This document shows, one piece after another, positions 38,181 through 47,521 of a DNA stretch of 64,000 nt. The position numbers and the translations under genes are program-made. Position 1 is the stretch's first letter, and each line of letters opens with the position of its first letter. The notes below the pieces were generated by a model. The model ran no database searches and was not told the origin of the DNA. It saw nothing but the letters and a program-made list of their open reading frames with translations. Source of the DNA: Peristeroidobacter agariperforans (GTDB lineage: Bacteria > Pseudomonadota > Gammaproteobacteria > Steroidobacterales > Steroidobacteraceae); NCBI RefSeq assembly GCF_004138335.1, contig NZ_RYFW01000001.1, positions 2,811,244-2,875,243 of the forward strand, in the 5' to 3' direction.

Positions 38181-39455
38181 ATGAGATCCTTGGCCGATTG
38201 GCTGCGCTGGCAGGAAACGCTGCACCCGAGCGCTATCGACCTCGGTCTGGAGCGCATGCACCGCACGTTGCAGCGGCTGCAGTGGCGGCAGCCGTCCTGC
38301 CCGGTAATCACGGTCGCAGGCACCAACGGCAAAGGCTCCACGGTCGCGCTCACCTCGCAGATTCTTCGTGCCGCCGGCTATCGCGTCGGCACGTTCACCT
38401 CGCCGCATCTGATTCGCTACAACGAGCGCATCGTCATCGACGGGCGCGAGGCGTCCGATGAGTCGCTGGTCGCCGCGTTCGAGCGCATCGATGCGGCGCG
38501 CGGCAGCGACACGCTTACCTTCTTCGAATTCAACACCCTCGCCGCACTGCTGGTGTTCGAAACCGAGCGTGTCGATGCGATGGTGCTCGAAGTGGGGCTC
38601 GGCGGACGTCTCGACAGCGTCAACGCGGTCGATGCCGACGTAGCCATCGTCACCTCGATTGCGCTCGATCATTGCGACTGGCTGGGCTCGGATGTGGAAA
38701 GCATCGGTCGCGAGAAGGCTGGCATTTTCCGTGCGGGAAAGCCCGCGATCTTCGGCTCGCGCGACATGCCGGCGTCCATCGATGCGGTCGCGGGCGATCT
38801 CGGCACACCGTTGTACCGCCTCGGTCGGGACTTCAACTGGCGGCCTGAGGGCGAAGGCTGGTTCTGGCGCGGCCGGCACTCGAGTTACAGCAAGCTCCCA
38901 CGACCCGCGCTTCACGGCGAGCTGCAGTTCGACAACGCGGCTGCCGTGTTGTGCGCGATGGAATGCTTATCGTCGCAGCTGCCGATCACGCGCGAAGCGA
39001 TCGAGACGGGTCTGCAGAAAGTGACACTGCCCGGTCGCTTTCAAGTGGTGCGCAGGCGCGAGCCAGCGGATGTCGAGTGGATTCTCGATGTCGCACACAA
39101 TCCCGCCGCGGCACAGGCGCTCGCCGGGCAACTCGCATCGCGGCCCTCGAGCGGACGAACCATCGCCGTGTGCGGCATTCTCGGCGACAAGGACATCGAA
39201 GGCATTGCGACCACGCTGCGCGATTCGTTCGATGCGTGGGTCATCGTGGGGCTGCAAAGCGCTCGGTCGGTGCCGGTCGACGACTTGGCGTCGCGACTTG
39301 CCAATACGGGCGCGAGAATTGCGAAGACCGCCGCAACTGTCGCAGAAGGCTGCGAAGTCGCGCAGACGATGGCGAGCGCCGGCGATCGCATCGTCGTATT
39401 CGGCTCGTTTCTCACCGTCGGCCCGGCGCTGGAATGGTTGCAAGCGAGAAGTTGA
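38181..39455 (+). CDS. folC: Bifunctional dihydrofolate synthase / folylpolyglutamate synthase
   Basis: 424 residues of the Mur-ligase fold. P-loop VAGTNGKGSTVA, TSPHLIRYNERIVIDG, LEVGLGGRLDSVNAVD, and DVAHNPAAAQAL at the C-domain. Adds glutamate to dihydropteroate and folates. Standard place after accD. Confidence 0.96.
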   Translation: MRSLADWLRWQETLHPSAIDLGLERMHRTLQRLQWRQPSCPVITVAGTNGKGSTVALTSQILRAAGYRVGTFTSPHLIRYNERIVIDGREASDESLVAAFERIDAARGSDTLTFFEFNTLAALLVFETERVDAMVLEVGLGGRLDSVNAVDADVAIVTSIALDHCDWLGSDVESIGREKAGIFRAGKPAIFGSRDMPASIDAVAGDLGTPLYRLGRDFNWRPEGEGWFWRGRHSSYSKLPRPALHGELQFDNAAAVLCAMECLSSQLPITREAIETGLQKVTLPGRFQVVRRREPADVEWILDVAHNPAAAQALAGQLASRPSSGRTIAVCGILGDKDIEGIATTLRDSFDAWVIVGLQSARSVPVDDLASRLANTGARIAKTAATVAEGCEVAQTMASAGDRIVVFGSFLTVGPALEWLQARS

Positions 39456-39523
39456 CGTTCAGGCGTTGACTTAAATGTAGTTGGCCGTGTCGTTCGCACG
39501 CCGCGCCTTTTATACTTCGCGCC

Positions 39524-40231
39524 GTGGAACGCCCTGTTAAAGAACGCTTGATCGGCGCGGCTGTGTTGATGGCCGCGGCCATCATCCTGATTCCCGAGAT
39601 GCTCTCGGGACCCGGCCGCGATTCCGCCGAGCAACCGGCGCAGGCGGCGTCAGAGGGTGAGGGCAGCGGCGAGGCCGCGATCAAGACCTACACCATCGAT
39701 CTGAACAAGGCCCCCGGCTCGCAGCCGCCGACGCCGGTCGAGCAAACGGACAACCGCGCGCCACCGCCTGAAGAAACACCGCCGGTTGAAATGCCCGCGC
39801 AACTGCCTGCGGAGCCGCCAGCCGTGACTCAGGCTTCCCCTGAACCGTCTGCGCAGATAACACCTGCACCCGCCGAAACCCCGAAGCCGGCGCCGCGCGA
39901 GACGCCGCCGAAACCTGAGCCAAAACCTGAATCGCCCAAACCGGAGCCGCGAGCCGTTGCTTCTGCCCCGGTCGCCCCCAAGTCGGCCGTTCCCACGGGC
40001 AAAGGCTGGGCGGTCCAATTGGCAAGTTATGCCAGCGAGGCGACGGCGGAACGGGTCATGAATGAATGGCGCGGCAAGGGTCAAAGCGCATTCGTCATGC
40101 CGGTAACTACGGGCGGCAAGACGCTTTACCGAGTCCGTATCGGCCCCACCAAGGATCGCGCCAGCGCCGACGCGGTATTGAAGGTGGTAAGAGCTTCCAT
40201 ACCGAGCGCCGCCGTGGTGGCGCATCCGTGA
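39524..40231 (+). CDS. dedD: DedD-like SPOR-domain cell-division protein
   Basis: 235 residues, GTG start. A short cytosolic N-terminus (ERPVKERLIGAAVLMAAAIILIPEML) contains one membrane helix; a long Pro/Glu/Ala linker (about 40-155) reaches across the periplasm to a C-terminal SPOR domain (about 157-232, WAVQLASYASEATAERVMNEWRG...YRVRIGPTKDRASADAV) that binds denuded septal peptidoglycan. Position between folC and cvpA is that of dedD. Confidence 0.9.
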   Translation: MERPVKERLIGAAVLMAAAIILIPEMLSGPGRDSAEQPAQAASEGEGSGEAAIKTYTIDLNKAPGSQPPTPVEQTDNRAPPPEETPPVEMPAQLPAEPPAVTQASPEPSAQITPAPAETPKPAPRETPPKPEPKPESPKPEPRAVASAPVAPKSAVPTGKGWAVQLASYASEATAERVMNEWRGKGQSAFVMPVTTGGKTLYRVRIGPTKDRASADAVLKVVRASIPSAAVVAHP

Positions 40232-40318
40232 GGAAAAACGGCCGGGAAGGCTGTGCGCGTGAAATGAGCACGGCTGCGGTCATCCGGCGGGACCGCTCTT
40301 GTGATTGTGCGCAGGCCG

Positions 40319-40349
40319 TTGTTTCCAAACTGCGCCGCGCTGATAGAAT
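40319..40349 (+). promoter_or_regulatory. Candidate cvpA promoter
   Basis: TAGAAT (40344-40349) with a poor TTGTTT (40319-40324) 19 bp upstream. Similar TAGAAT boxes precede aroC and gltX. Weak evidence. Confidence 0.3.
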
Positions 40350-40392
40350 CCGCGCGCCCCAGGTCGCGAGGCCGTAAATCGTTGTTGCGCTT

Positions 40393-40920
40393 ATGAATGG
40401 TGCTGACTACCTGATTCTCGGCGTGCTGTTTCTTTCGATGTTATTGGGGTTCATCCGCGGATTCGTCCGAGAAGCCATTGGCGTGATCGCCTGGCTGGGC
40501 GGTCTGTGGCTCGCCTGGCGTTATGCTCCGATGGTGGAGCCGCTGCTCGCCGGCAGGGTCGGCGATCCACCGGTAAGCACCTGGGCCGCGCGCACGCTGA
40601 TCGTGCTCGCAGTGTTGATCGTTGGCTGGATCGTGGCGGGCCTGCTCAGTTACCTGCTGAGGCATTCGGGCCTGAGCATCATGGTGGACCGCCTGCTCGG
40701 GCTGGTCACCGGCTTCGTGCGCGGCGCGGTGGTCGTCGCGGTGTTCGTGTTGTTGGGACAGTTCGTGCAGCTCACCAGCACCAGCTGGTGGAAAAGCTCG
40801 CAGCTGATCCCATACGCATCGGAAGCGGCGGGTTGGCTGCAGTCGTTTGCGGAGACCGGCATGAGCGTGCTCGATAAGCAGGCTCAGAAGGGTTCCGCGT
40901 TGAGCAAAGCAGGAGTCTGA
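40393..40920 (+). CDS. cvpA: CvpA family inner-membrane protein
   Basis: 175 residues with four hydrophobic helices; the start [35 protein letters not shown] is the CvpA signature. In E. coli required for colicin V production; its general role in envelope homeostasis is poorly known. It ends 2 bp before purF. Confidence 0.95.
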   Translation: MNGADYLILGVLFLSMLLGFIRGFVREAIGVIAWLGGLWLAWRYAPMVEPLLAGRVGDPPVSTWAARTLIVLAVLIVGWIVAGLLSYLLRHSGLSIMVDRLLGLVTGFVRGAVVVAVFVLLGQFVQLTSTSWWKSSQLIPYASEAAGWLQSFAETGMSVLDKQAQKGSALSKAGV

Positions 40921-40922
40921 GC

Positions 40923-42428
40923 ATGTGTGGCATCGTTGGCATCGTCGGACACAGTCCGGTCAATCAACAGATCTACGACGCGCTCACGGTCTTGCAGCAC
41001 CGTGGTCAGGATGCCGCGGGCATCATGACGTACCACGACGGCGAGCTGTTCATGCGCAAGAAGACCGGCCTGGTGCGCGATGTCTTCCAGGAACAGCACA
41101 TGCTGAAACTGAAAGGCAACGTCGGCATCGGCCACGTGCGCTATCCCACTGCGGGCTGCGATAGCGCCTCCGAAGCGCAACCGTTCTTCGTCAATTCTCC
41201 CTACGGCATCTGCCTCGGCCACAACGGCAATCTCACCAACACCGCGGAGCTCGCCGAAGTCCTGACGCGTGAAGATCTGCGTCACCTGAATACCACCTCG
41301 GACTCCGAAGTCCTGCTCAATGTGCTCGCGAGCGAGTTGTCGCGTGTGCGCACGCCGCGTGCTTCGGCTGCGGACATTTTCTCCGCCCTCAGCGCTGTTT
41401 ATCGCCGCGTACGTGGCGGTTTCGCTGTAGTCACGATGATCGTCGGTCACGGCCTGCTCGGCTTCCGCGATCCGCACGGCATTCGTCCGCTGGTGCTCGG
41501 CAAGCGCGATTCCGCGCAGGGCCCTGAGTACATGCTGGCGTCCGAGAGCGTGGCGCTCGACATGCTGGGCTTCACGCTGGAGCGCGATGTGAATCCGGGC
41601 GAGGCGGTGTTCATCGATGAGCACGGTCGCTTGTACTCGCAGCAGTGCGCGCCGGCGGCGAAACATACGCCGTGCATTTTCGAATACGTTTACTTCGCGC
41701 GGCCCGATTCGAAGATGGACAATATCTCCGTGCACAAAGCGCGGCTGCGCATGGGCGATCTGCTCGCGGAGAAGATCAAGCGTGTCTGGGCGGATCACGA
41801 CATCGACGTGGTCATCCCGATTCCGGACACGAGCCGCACGGCAGCCGTGCAGGTCGCGCAATTGCTCGGCGTGAAGTACCGCGAAGGCTTCGTGAAGAAT
41901 CGCTACATCGGCCGTACGTTCATCATGCCGGGACAGGAGCAGCGTAAGAAGTCCGTGCGTTCCAAGTTGAACGTCATCGACCTCGAGTTCCGCGGCAAGA
42001 ATGTGCTGCTGATCGACGACTCCATCGTGCGAGGCACGACGTCCGCGCAGATCATCGATCTGGCGCGCGAGGCCGGTGCTCGCCGCGTGTATTTCGCGTC
42101 GGCCGCCCCGCCGGTGCGCCACGCCAACGTCTATGGCATCGACATGCCGACCGCCTCCGAGCTGGTCGCCAGCAACAAGACCGAAGAGGAAGTCGCCAAG
42201 TCCATCGGCGCCGACAAGCTGATCTATCAGGACCTCGACGACCTGGTACGCGCATGCTTGCACCACGACTCTCACATCGAGCAGTTCGATACTTCGTGCT
42301 TCTCGGGCGAGTACGTCACGGGCGACATCACGCCGGCGTATCTGCAGCGCCTGGAAGACGAGCGTTCGGATCAGGCCAAGGCAAAGCGTCGTGCGTCGCC
42401 TTCGCTGAAAGCCATCCGCGCAGTGTGA
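40923..42428 (+). CDS. purF: Amidophosphoribosyltransferase
   Basis: 501 residues. First committed step of purine synthesis: moves glutamine nitrogen to PRPP. N-terminal nucleophile Cys2 in MCGIVGIVG (exposed after Met removal), glutaminase motifs RYPTAG and HNGNLTN, and the PRPP-binding [17 protein letters not shown]. No cysteine-ligated Fe-S pattern as in the Bacillus enzyme. Coupled to cvpA. Confidence 0.97.
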   Translation: MCGIVGIVGHSPVNQQIYDALTVLQHRGQDAAGIMTYHDGELFMRKKTGLVRDVFQEQHMLKLKGNVGIGHVRYPTAGCDSASEAQPFFVNSPYGICLGHNGNLTNTAELAEVLTREDLRHLNTTSDSEVLLNVLASELSRVRTPRASAADIFSALSAVYRRVRGGFAVVTMIVGHGLLGFRDPHGIRPLVLGKRDSAQGPEYMLASESVALDMLGFTLERDVNPGEAVFIDEHGRLYSQQCAPAAKHTPCIFEYVYFARPDSKMDNISVHKARLRMGDLLAEKIKRVWADHDIDVVIPIPDTSRTAAVQVAQLLGVKYREGFVKNRYIGRTFIMPGQEQRKKSVRSKLNVIDLEFRGKNVLLIDDSIVRGTTSAQIIDLAREAGARRVYFASAAPPVRHANVYGIDMPTASELVASNKTEEEVAKSIGADKLIYQDLDDLVRACLHHDSHIEQFDTSCFSGEYVTGDITPAYLQRLEDERSDQAKAKRRASPSLKAIRAV

Positions 42429-42457
42429 TCGACTGGCCGGCAATGTGAGCTGACATC

Positions 42458-43756
42458 ATGGCTCTGCCTGCCGGCCCGGCCTCCCGACCGCTCGCAGCGG
42501 CGTCCGCTACGCTGGCGCCGCGTCTCATGATCGTCACCGATCACATCGAGCTGGCGCGCGCGCTCGAGCACCACATTTCCATCGTCTGGTCGGATGCCGA
42601 GTGCCGCATTCACGCGCCGCTCATTTCCGGGCGCTTGCACTCGGGGTTCACGGCCGTGGGTTATGACGCCGTATTGCTCGACGGCCGCAGCGAGCGTGGG
42701 CGAGGCGAGGAGTGGTTGGAGAACTTCCTCTATCGTCCCGGTTTTCCGCCCGTGATCTATCTCGCGCCAGGCGACGATCCTGCGCTCGCTGGGCGCGTTG
42801 TCGAACGAGGCGCTGTCGAATGTGTCGTGCGTGAGCGCATCGATCATCGACTATTGGCGAACTCACTCCGCGATGCCGTTCAGCGTCGTCGCCAGGAGCT
42901 GGCGTTGAGGCGTACCAGCGCGCAGGCTCAGCAGCTGTCGCGCTTCGGGCCGGTGAGCATTCTCGGCCATCGTTTCATTCGCGAGCTCGCCATCGGCGGC
43001 ACGTCGATGGTTTATCTCGCCGAGAGCGAGCGTGCCGGCGAGCTGGTCGTGTTGAAGGTGCTGCGCGATGCGCCGGAAACGGGCGATCAGCACATGCAGT
43101 TCTCGCGTTTCCTGCAGGAATACGAGCTGATCTCGAAGATCCGCCATCCCAACGTGGTGCGCATCTACGACCTGGGCATTTCCGACGATCACGCCTACAT
43201 CGCCATGGAATATTTCCAACGCGGCGATTTGCGTGGGCACATCGCGAAAGGCATCGAGCCGCGGCAGGCGCTGCAGTATCTGTCGGAAATGGCGGCGGCG
43301 TTGCAGGTGGTGCACGAGGTCGGTGTGCTGCACCGGGATCTGAAGCCGGGCAACATCATGGAGCGCGCCGACGGCTCGCTCGCCATCATCGACTTCGGGC
43401 TCGCCAAACACACCGAGGTCAATGTGGAGATGACGGGCACGGGCGAAATCTTCGGCACGCCGTACTACATGAGCCCGGAGCAGGGCCACGGCCAGTCGCT
43501 GGACGAGCGCAGCGACCTGTATAGTCTGGGCGTGATTTTCTACGAGATGCTGACGGGCAAGAAACCGTTCCTCGCGCCGACGCCGATGGGTGTGATCTAT
43601 CTCCACGGCAATGCGCCGCGCCCCGAACTGAGCGGGGAGCTTGGTATTTATCAGCCGCTGCTGAGCAAGCTGCTGGCCACCGAGCCGGCGGAGCGGTTTG
43701 CGTCTGCGCGCGAGTTGTTGGCTGAGATACAGCAGCTCGAGGCTGCGCACGCATGA
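42458..43756 (+). CDS. Serine/threonine kinase with N-terminal receiver-like domain
   Basis: 432 residues. Residues about 21-142 look like a response-regulator fold: RLMIVTDHIELARALEHH, a strand YDAVLLDGRS with aspartate D75 where a phosphoacceptor would sit, PVIYLAPGDDP and a final helix LLANSLRDAVQRRRQ. The usual acidic pair near the N-terminus is reduced to D28, so phosphorylation is doubtful. Kinase domain about 170-430: IGGTSMVYLAE, K200, HRDLKPGN (292-298), DFG (312-314), GTPYYMSPEQ. Soluble. It lies 29 bp after purF and overlaps miaE by 4 bp, so it may be expressed with them. Confidence 0.9.
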   Translation: MALPAGPASRPLAAASATLAPRLMIVTDHIELARALEHHISIVWSDAECRIHAPLISGRLHSGFTAVGYDAVLLDGRSERGRGEEWLENFLYRPGFPPVIYLAPGDDPALAGRVVERGAVECVVRERIDHRLLANSLRDAVQRRRQELALRRTSAQAQQLSRFGPVSILGHRFIRELAIGGTSMVYLAESERAGELVVLKVLRDAPETGDQHMQFSRFLQEYELISKIRHPNVVRIYDLGISDDHAYIAMEYFQRGDLRGHIAKGIEPRQALQYLSEMAAALQVVHEVGVLHRDLKPGNIMERADGSLAIIDFGLAKHTEVNVEMTGTGEIFGTPYYMSPEQGHGQSLDERSDLYSLGVIFYEMLTGKKPFLAPTPMGVIYLHGNAPRPELSGELGIYQPLLSKLLATEPAERFASARELLAEIQQLEAAHA

Positions 43757-44463
43757 ACGCCGCGACCAGAGATAACAAGATTGTGGCTGCGCGTAACGGT
43801 GGCGAAGAAGCGTTGCGTGCAGCCGATAGTGCGGCTCACGATGAGACCGGCGTATCTGGCGCGCCGACGCGCTTTGCTGGCGTCCTGCTGGCTGCGACTC
43901 CGGCTCGTTGGTTCGAGGTTGCGTGCGAGCGCTGGCGCGAGCTGCTGGTCGATCATGCCAATTGTGAGAAGAAGGCTGCGTCCACCGCGCTGAGCTTGAT
44001 CTTCTCCTATCCCGAAGACATGGCGCTGACAGACAAGCTGTCTCGCTTGGCCCGCGAAGAGCTGCGCCACTTCGAGCAGGTGCAGAAGCTGATGCAAGAG
44101 CTGAATGTTCCGTTCGCACGCATGCAGCCGTCACGTTACGCAGAAGGTTTGCGATCGGCCATCAGTCGCGCCGAGCCGGCGAGGTTGCTGGATTTGTTGT
44201 TGTGTGGTGCGCTCATCGAAGCCCGCTCCTGCGAGCGCTTCGAAGGACTGGGGCCGATGTTGTCCGAGCCGCTGCGTGGCTTCTATACAGGTCTCGCTGT
44301 TTCAGAGGCGAGGCATCAAAGTTTGTATCTGCGCCTCGCAGAACAACGAGCCAACGACATCGACTGGCGCGCTCGCCTGCAGCAACTGGCAACTATTGAA
44401 GCTGAGCTCGCAACATCGCCGGACCCGCAGTTCCGCTTCCACTCCGGCCTGCCCGCAACCTGA
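43753..44463 (+). CDS. miaE: tRNA-(ms2io6A37) hydroxylase MiaE
   Basis: 236 residues. Diiron monooxygenase that hydroxylates ms2i6A at tRNA position 37. Ligands visible in a ferritin-like fold: E72 (HANCEKKAAST), E103 and H106 (REELRHFEQV), E156 (GALIEARSCERFE), E185 and H188 (SEARHQSLY). The first 40 residues are extra and variable. Translationally coupled to the upstream kinase. Confidence 0.93.
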   Translation: MNAATRDNKIVAARNGGEEALRAADSAAHDETGVSGAPTRFAGVLLAATPARWFEVACERWRELLVDHANCEKKAASTALSLIFSYPEDMALTDKLSRLAREELRHFEQVQKLMQELNVPFARMQPSRYAEGLRSAISRAEPARLLDLLLCGALIEARSCERFEGLGPMLSEPLRGFYTGLAVSEARHQSLYLRLAEQRANDIDWRARLQQLATIEAELATSPDPQFRFHSGLPAT

Positions 44464-44640
44464 GTAAAGCAAGCGCTGCAAACGGACAAGAAGTTCAGCA
44501 AGGGAAGAAGAGCCCGCATCTACACCGACCTTGCGGCGGCGCTCCCGCGACGCAGCCCACCGAACCTCTGATATTCCTACTCCGGATCGGACCAGCGACG
44601 CAGGCAAAGAACAAACTGCTGTATCCGAAGCGCGCCGACG

Positions 44641-45384
44641 TCAGCGTCCCAATCCCGCCAGCTCGAACCCCTGCTCATTCCACCTGAGCACGCTCCCTTG
44701 CTCATACCAATCGCCCAGCACAATGCGCTTGGCGACATGGCCGCCGACCGTAACATCGTGAATCGCCGGCCGGTGCGTGTGCCCGTGCACGATCACATCC
44801 GCACGTTCCTGCTCGAACGTGCGACACACCGCCCCTTGATTCACGTCCATGATCTGCGGCTGCGTCCGATCCATCGACTCGATGTGCTTCTTGCTGCCCG
44901 CCCGCATCTTCGCCGCCAGCTTCTGCCTCTGCCCCAGCGACAAACATCGCAAGACAAACTGCACGAGCGGATTTCGAACGATCCGCCGCAGCCGCTGATA
45001 GTCCGGATCGTCGATACACAGCGTATCGCCGTGCATGAGCAGGACGCGCTTGCCGTACAGCTCGATCATCGTGCCATCCGGTAGCAGCTTCACGCCGGTT
45101 TCCCTGGCGAAGCGGCGCCCGATCAGAAAATCACGATTGCCGTGGATGAAATAGACCGGCACCCCGCTGCTAGTCAGTGACTTCAGCGCGGCAACGACGC
45201 GTTGTTTATCCGGGTCCGGATCGTCATCGCCAATCCAGGCCTCGAACAGATCGCCCAGGATGTACAGCCCAGCCGCGCGCCGGGCCTCGTGTTCGAGGAA
45301 GCAAAGGAATTGCGCCGTGATGTCGGGCCGCTCGCCATCCAGGTGCAGATCGGAAATGAACAGCGTCGGCGCGCCAGCGCTCAT
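44641..45384 (-). CDS. lpxH: UDP-2,3-diacylglucosamine diphosphatase
   Basis: 247 residues. Calcineurin-like phosphoesterase of lipid A synthesis: FISDLHLDGERP, ILGDLFEAWIGDDD, FIHGNRDFLIG, LMHGDTLCIDD and HGHTHRPAIHD carry the metal ligands. Overlaps the upstream cyclophilin gene by 4 bp. The 177 bp between its stop and miaE hold no gene I can see. Confidence 0.95.
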   Translation of the reverse strand: MSAGAPTLFISDLHLDGERPDITAQFLCFLEHEARRAAGLYILGDLFEAWIGDDDPDPDKQRVVAALKSLTSSGVPVYFIHGNRDFLIGRRFARETGVKLLPDGTMIELYGKRVLLMHGDTLCIDDPDYQRLRRIVRNPLVQFVLRCLSLGQRQKLAAKMRAGSKKHIESMDRTQPQIMDVNQGAVCRTFEQERADVIVHGHTHRPAIHDVTVGGHVAKRIVLGDWYEQGSVLRWNEQGFELAGLGR

Positions 45385-45959
45385 TGCAACACTTCGACTC
45401 GCTTGATCATGATCGGCTGCAGCGGCGCGTCGCGATCGAACGGTCCGAGAGTGCCAGTCGCCACGGCGCCAATGTCATCGACCACGTTCATGCCGTCGAC
45501 GACGTGCCCGAACACGGTGTAACCCCAGCGGCTGGGCTGCGGATCGAGCGCCGCGTTATCGGCCAGGTTCACATAGAACTGAGCCGTGCCGCTGTGAGGT
45601 TCGCCCGTGCGCGCGAGGCCGACTGTGCCGCGACGGTTCGACAGGCCGTTGCCGGACTCGTTGGGCGTGCCGGGGCGAGTGGGCTTTTCGACATATTTGG
45701 CGTCGTAACCGCCACCCTGGACCACGAAATTACCGATCACCCGATGGAACACCGTGTCGGTGTAGTGGCCGGCTTTCACGTATTCGAGGAACGAGGCCAC
45801 CGTCAGCGGCGCGCGCTGCGGATCCAACTCGATGACGAAGTTGCCCAGGGACGTCTCGACCCGGACGCGCGGCGCAGATTGGGCCAGAGCCAGCGAGGAG
45901 AAACCGAACAGCAGGGCCGCCGACAGGGCGAGGAGGCGAGCAAATCCAGGAATGCGCAT
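45381..45959 (-). CDS. Periplasmic cyclophilin-type peptidyl-prolyl isomerase
   Basis: 192 residues. Signal peptide (LLALSAALLFGFSSLALAQS) then a cyclophilin domain with FHRVIGNFVVQGGGY, SGTAQFYVNLADN and GYTVFGHVVDGMNVVD. Most like PpiA. ATG at 45959 starts the signal peptide; longer starts have no support. Co-transcribed with lpxH, as in several gammaproteobacteria. Confidence 0.94.
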   Translation of the reverse strand: MRIPGFARLLALSAALLFGFSSLALAQSAPRVRVETSLGNFVIELDPQRAPLTVASFLEYVKAGHYTDTVFHRVIGNFVVQGGGYDAKYVEKPTRPGTPNESGNGLSNRRGTVGLARTGEPHSGTAQFYVNLADNAALDPQPSRWGYTVFGHVVDGMNVVDDIGAVATGTLGPFDRDAPLQPIMIKRVEVLQ

Positions 45960-46006
45960 AGTGACCGCCGTAGGGATAAGGCCGGCGATCTTATCAAAAC
46001 CCGGTC

Positions 46007-46036
46007 TTACAGCACTGACCGCGGCGGCCGTATAGA
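46007..46036 (+). promoter_or_regulatory. Candidate gltX promoter
   Basis: TTACAG (46007-46012), 18 bp, TATAGA (46031-46036); start codon 31 bp downstream. Acceptable but unproven. Confidence 0.4.
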
Positions 46037-46066
46037 ATGCGCGGCTACATGGACGCAAGTCCTTAA

Positions 46067-47509
46067 ATGTCCTCGGATTCGATGGCTTCAGATACCCCTG
46101 ATCCGCTCGTCACGCGCTTCGCCCCCAGTCCTACTGGGTACCTGCACTTAGGCAATGCACGCACCGCGCTGCTGAGTTATCTCGCGGCCCGCAAGGCCGG
46201 CGGGCGCTTCATCCTGCGCGTCGAGGATACCGACGAGGCGCGCTCCAGCGAAGAATTCATGGTCGCGCTGTTTGCCGACCTGAAATGGCTGGGCATGGAC
46301 TGGGACGAAGGACCGGACATTGGCGGCCCGCACGCGAGCTACCGCCAGCAGCAGCGCCGCTCCATATATGACGAGTATCTGTCGCGGCTGGACGCGGCGG
46401 GGCTGACGTATCCGTGTTTCTGCACGCCCGCCGAGCTGAGTATTTCTCGCAAGCGCCAGCTCGGTGCCGGTCAGCCGCCGCGTTATGCGGGCACCTGCCG
46501 GAACCTCACGACCGAGGAGCGCAGCGAACGTTTGGCTCGAGGCTTGCCCGCAGCGCTGCGCTTTCGCGTGCCGGAGGGGCAGGTGGTGTCGTTCGTGGAT
46601 GTGGTCCACGGCGAGCAGCGTTTCAACAGCGACGACATCGGCGACTTCATCATTCGCCGCACCGACGGCAGCACCGCGTTCTTTTTCTCGAATGCGGTGG
46701 ACGATGCGTTGATGGGCGTGACACTGGTGCTGCGTGGCGACGATCACATGACCAACACACCGCGTCAGATCCTGATTCTGCAGGCGCTGAACCTGCGAAT
46801 TCCTCAGTACGCGCACGTCGCACTCTTGCTCGGCATGGATGGCGCGCCGCTGTCCAAGCGTCATGGCGACACGAGCTTGCGAGACCTGCGCGAGCACGGG
46901 TATTTGCCGGGCGCGCTGCGCAATCATCTGGTGCGACTGGGGCATTCCTGCGTGAGCGATGGCTGGCTGGACGATGCCGCACTGATCGCGGACTTCGACC
47001 TGAACCGCCTGGGCCGCGCCGCCGCCAAGTTCGACGAGGCGCAGCTGCGCCACTGGCAGAAAGAAACGGTCGCGCACCTGTCGACGGAAGAATTCGTGAA
47101 CTGGATTGCAGCCGAGTTGCCGCCGGGACTGGACCCGCAGCAGCAGGCGCAGTTCGTCAGCGTCGTGCGAGCGAACATCGAGCTGCCGTCGGACGCCCGG
47201 ACCTGGGCGAAAGTCGTTTTCGGCAAGCTCGACGAATTCGAGCCCGCCGCTCATGCGGCGATCCGCGAAGCGGGCGAGGGCTTTTTCACCGAGGCGCTGA
47301 AGGTCATCGGCCACCCGGGCTCGGAATTCAAACAGGCCGTGAAAGCGCTGGGGCAGGCCGCCGGCAAGAAAGGCCCGGCGTTGTTCATGCCGTTACGCGC
47401 CGCGTTGACGGGCTTCACCCACGGGCCGGAACTGGCCCCCATGCTGTCATTGCTGCCGTTCGCCGAGGTGCAGGCGCGTCTCGAGCATGCCCGCCGGCTC
47501 GCGGTCTGA
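46067..47509 (+). CDS. gltX: Glutamyl-tRNA synthetase
   Basis: 480 residues. Class Ib synthetase: RFAPSPTGYLHLGNARTAL (HIGH motif), LRVEDTDEARSSEE, IIRRTDGSTAF, LRGDDHMTNTPRQ and the KMSKS equivalent PLSKRHGD. It differs from the E. coli enzyme in many places and looks like the divergent GluRS subtype of some gammaproteobacteria; a second gltX elsewhere is possible. ATG 46067 used; ATG 46082 also fits. Confidence 0.93.
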   Translation: MSSDSMASDTPDPLVTRFAPSPTGYLHLGNARTALLSYLAARKAGGRFILRVEDTDEARSSEEFMVALFADLKWLGMDWDEGPDIGGPHASYRQQQRRSIYDEYLSRLDAAGLTYPCFCTPAELSISRKRQLGAGQPPRYAGTCRNLTTEERSERLARGLPAALRFRVPEGQVVSFVDVVHGEQRFNSDDIGDFIIRRTDGSTAFFFSNAVDDALMGVTLVLRGDDHMTNTPRQILILQALNLRIPQYAHVALLLGMDGAPLSKRHGDTSLRDLREHGYLPGALRNHLVRLGHSCVSDGWLDDAALIADFDLNRLGRAAAKFDEAQLRHWQKETVAHLSTEEFVNWIAAELPPGLDPQQQAQFVSVVRANIELPSDARTWAKVVFGKLDEFEPAAHAAIREAGEGFFTEALKVIGHPGSEFKQAVKALGQAAGKKGPALFMPLRAALTGFTHGPELAPMLSLLPFAEVQARLEHARRLAV

Positions 47510-47521
47510 CAGAATCAGGCT

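Noticed and set aside
44464-44640. tRNA or small gene between miaE and lpxH
   Set aside because: No cloverleaf arms or credible frame seen; the gap looks empty.
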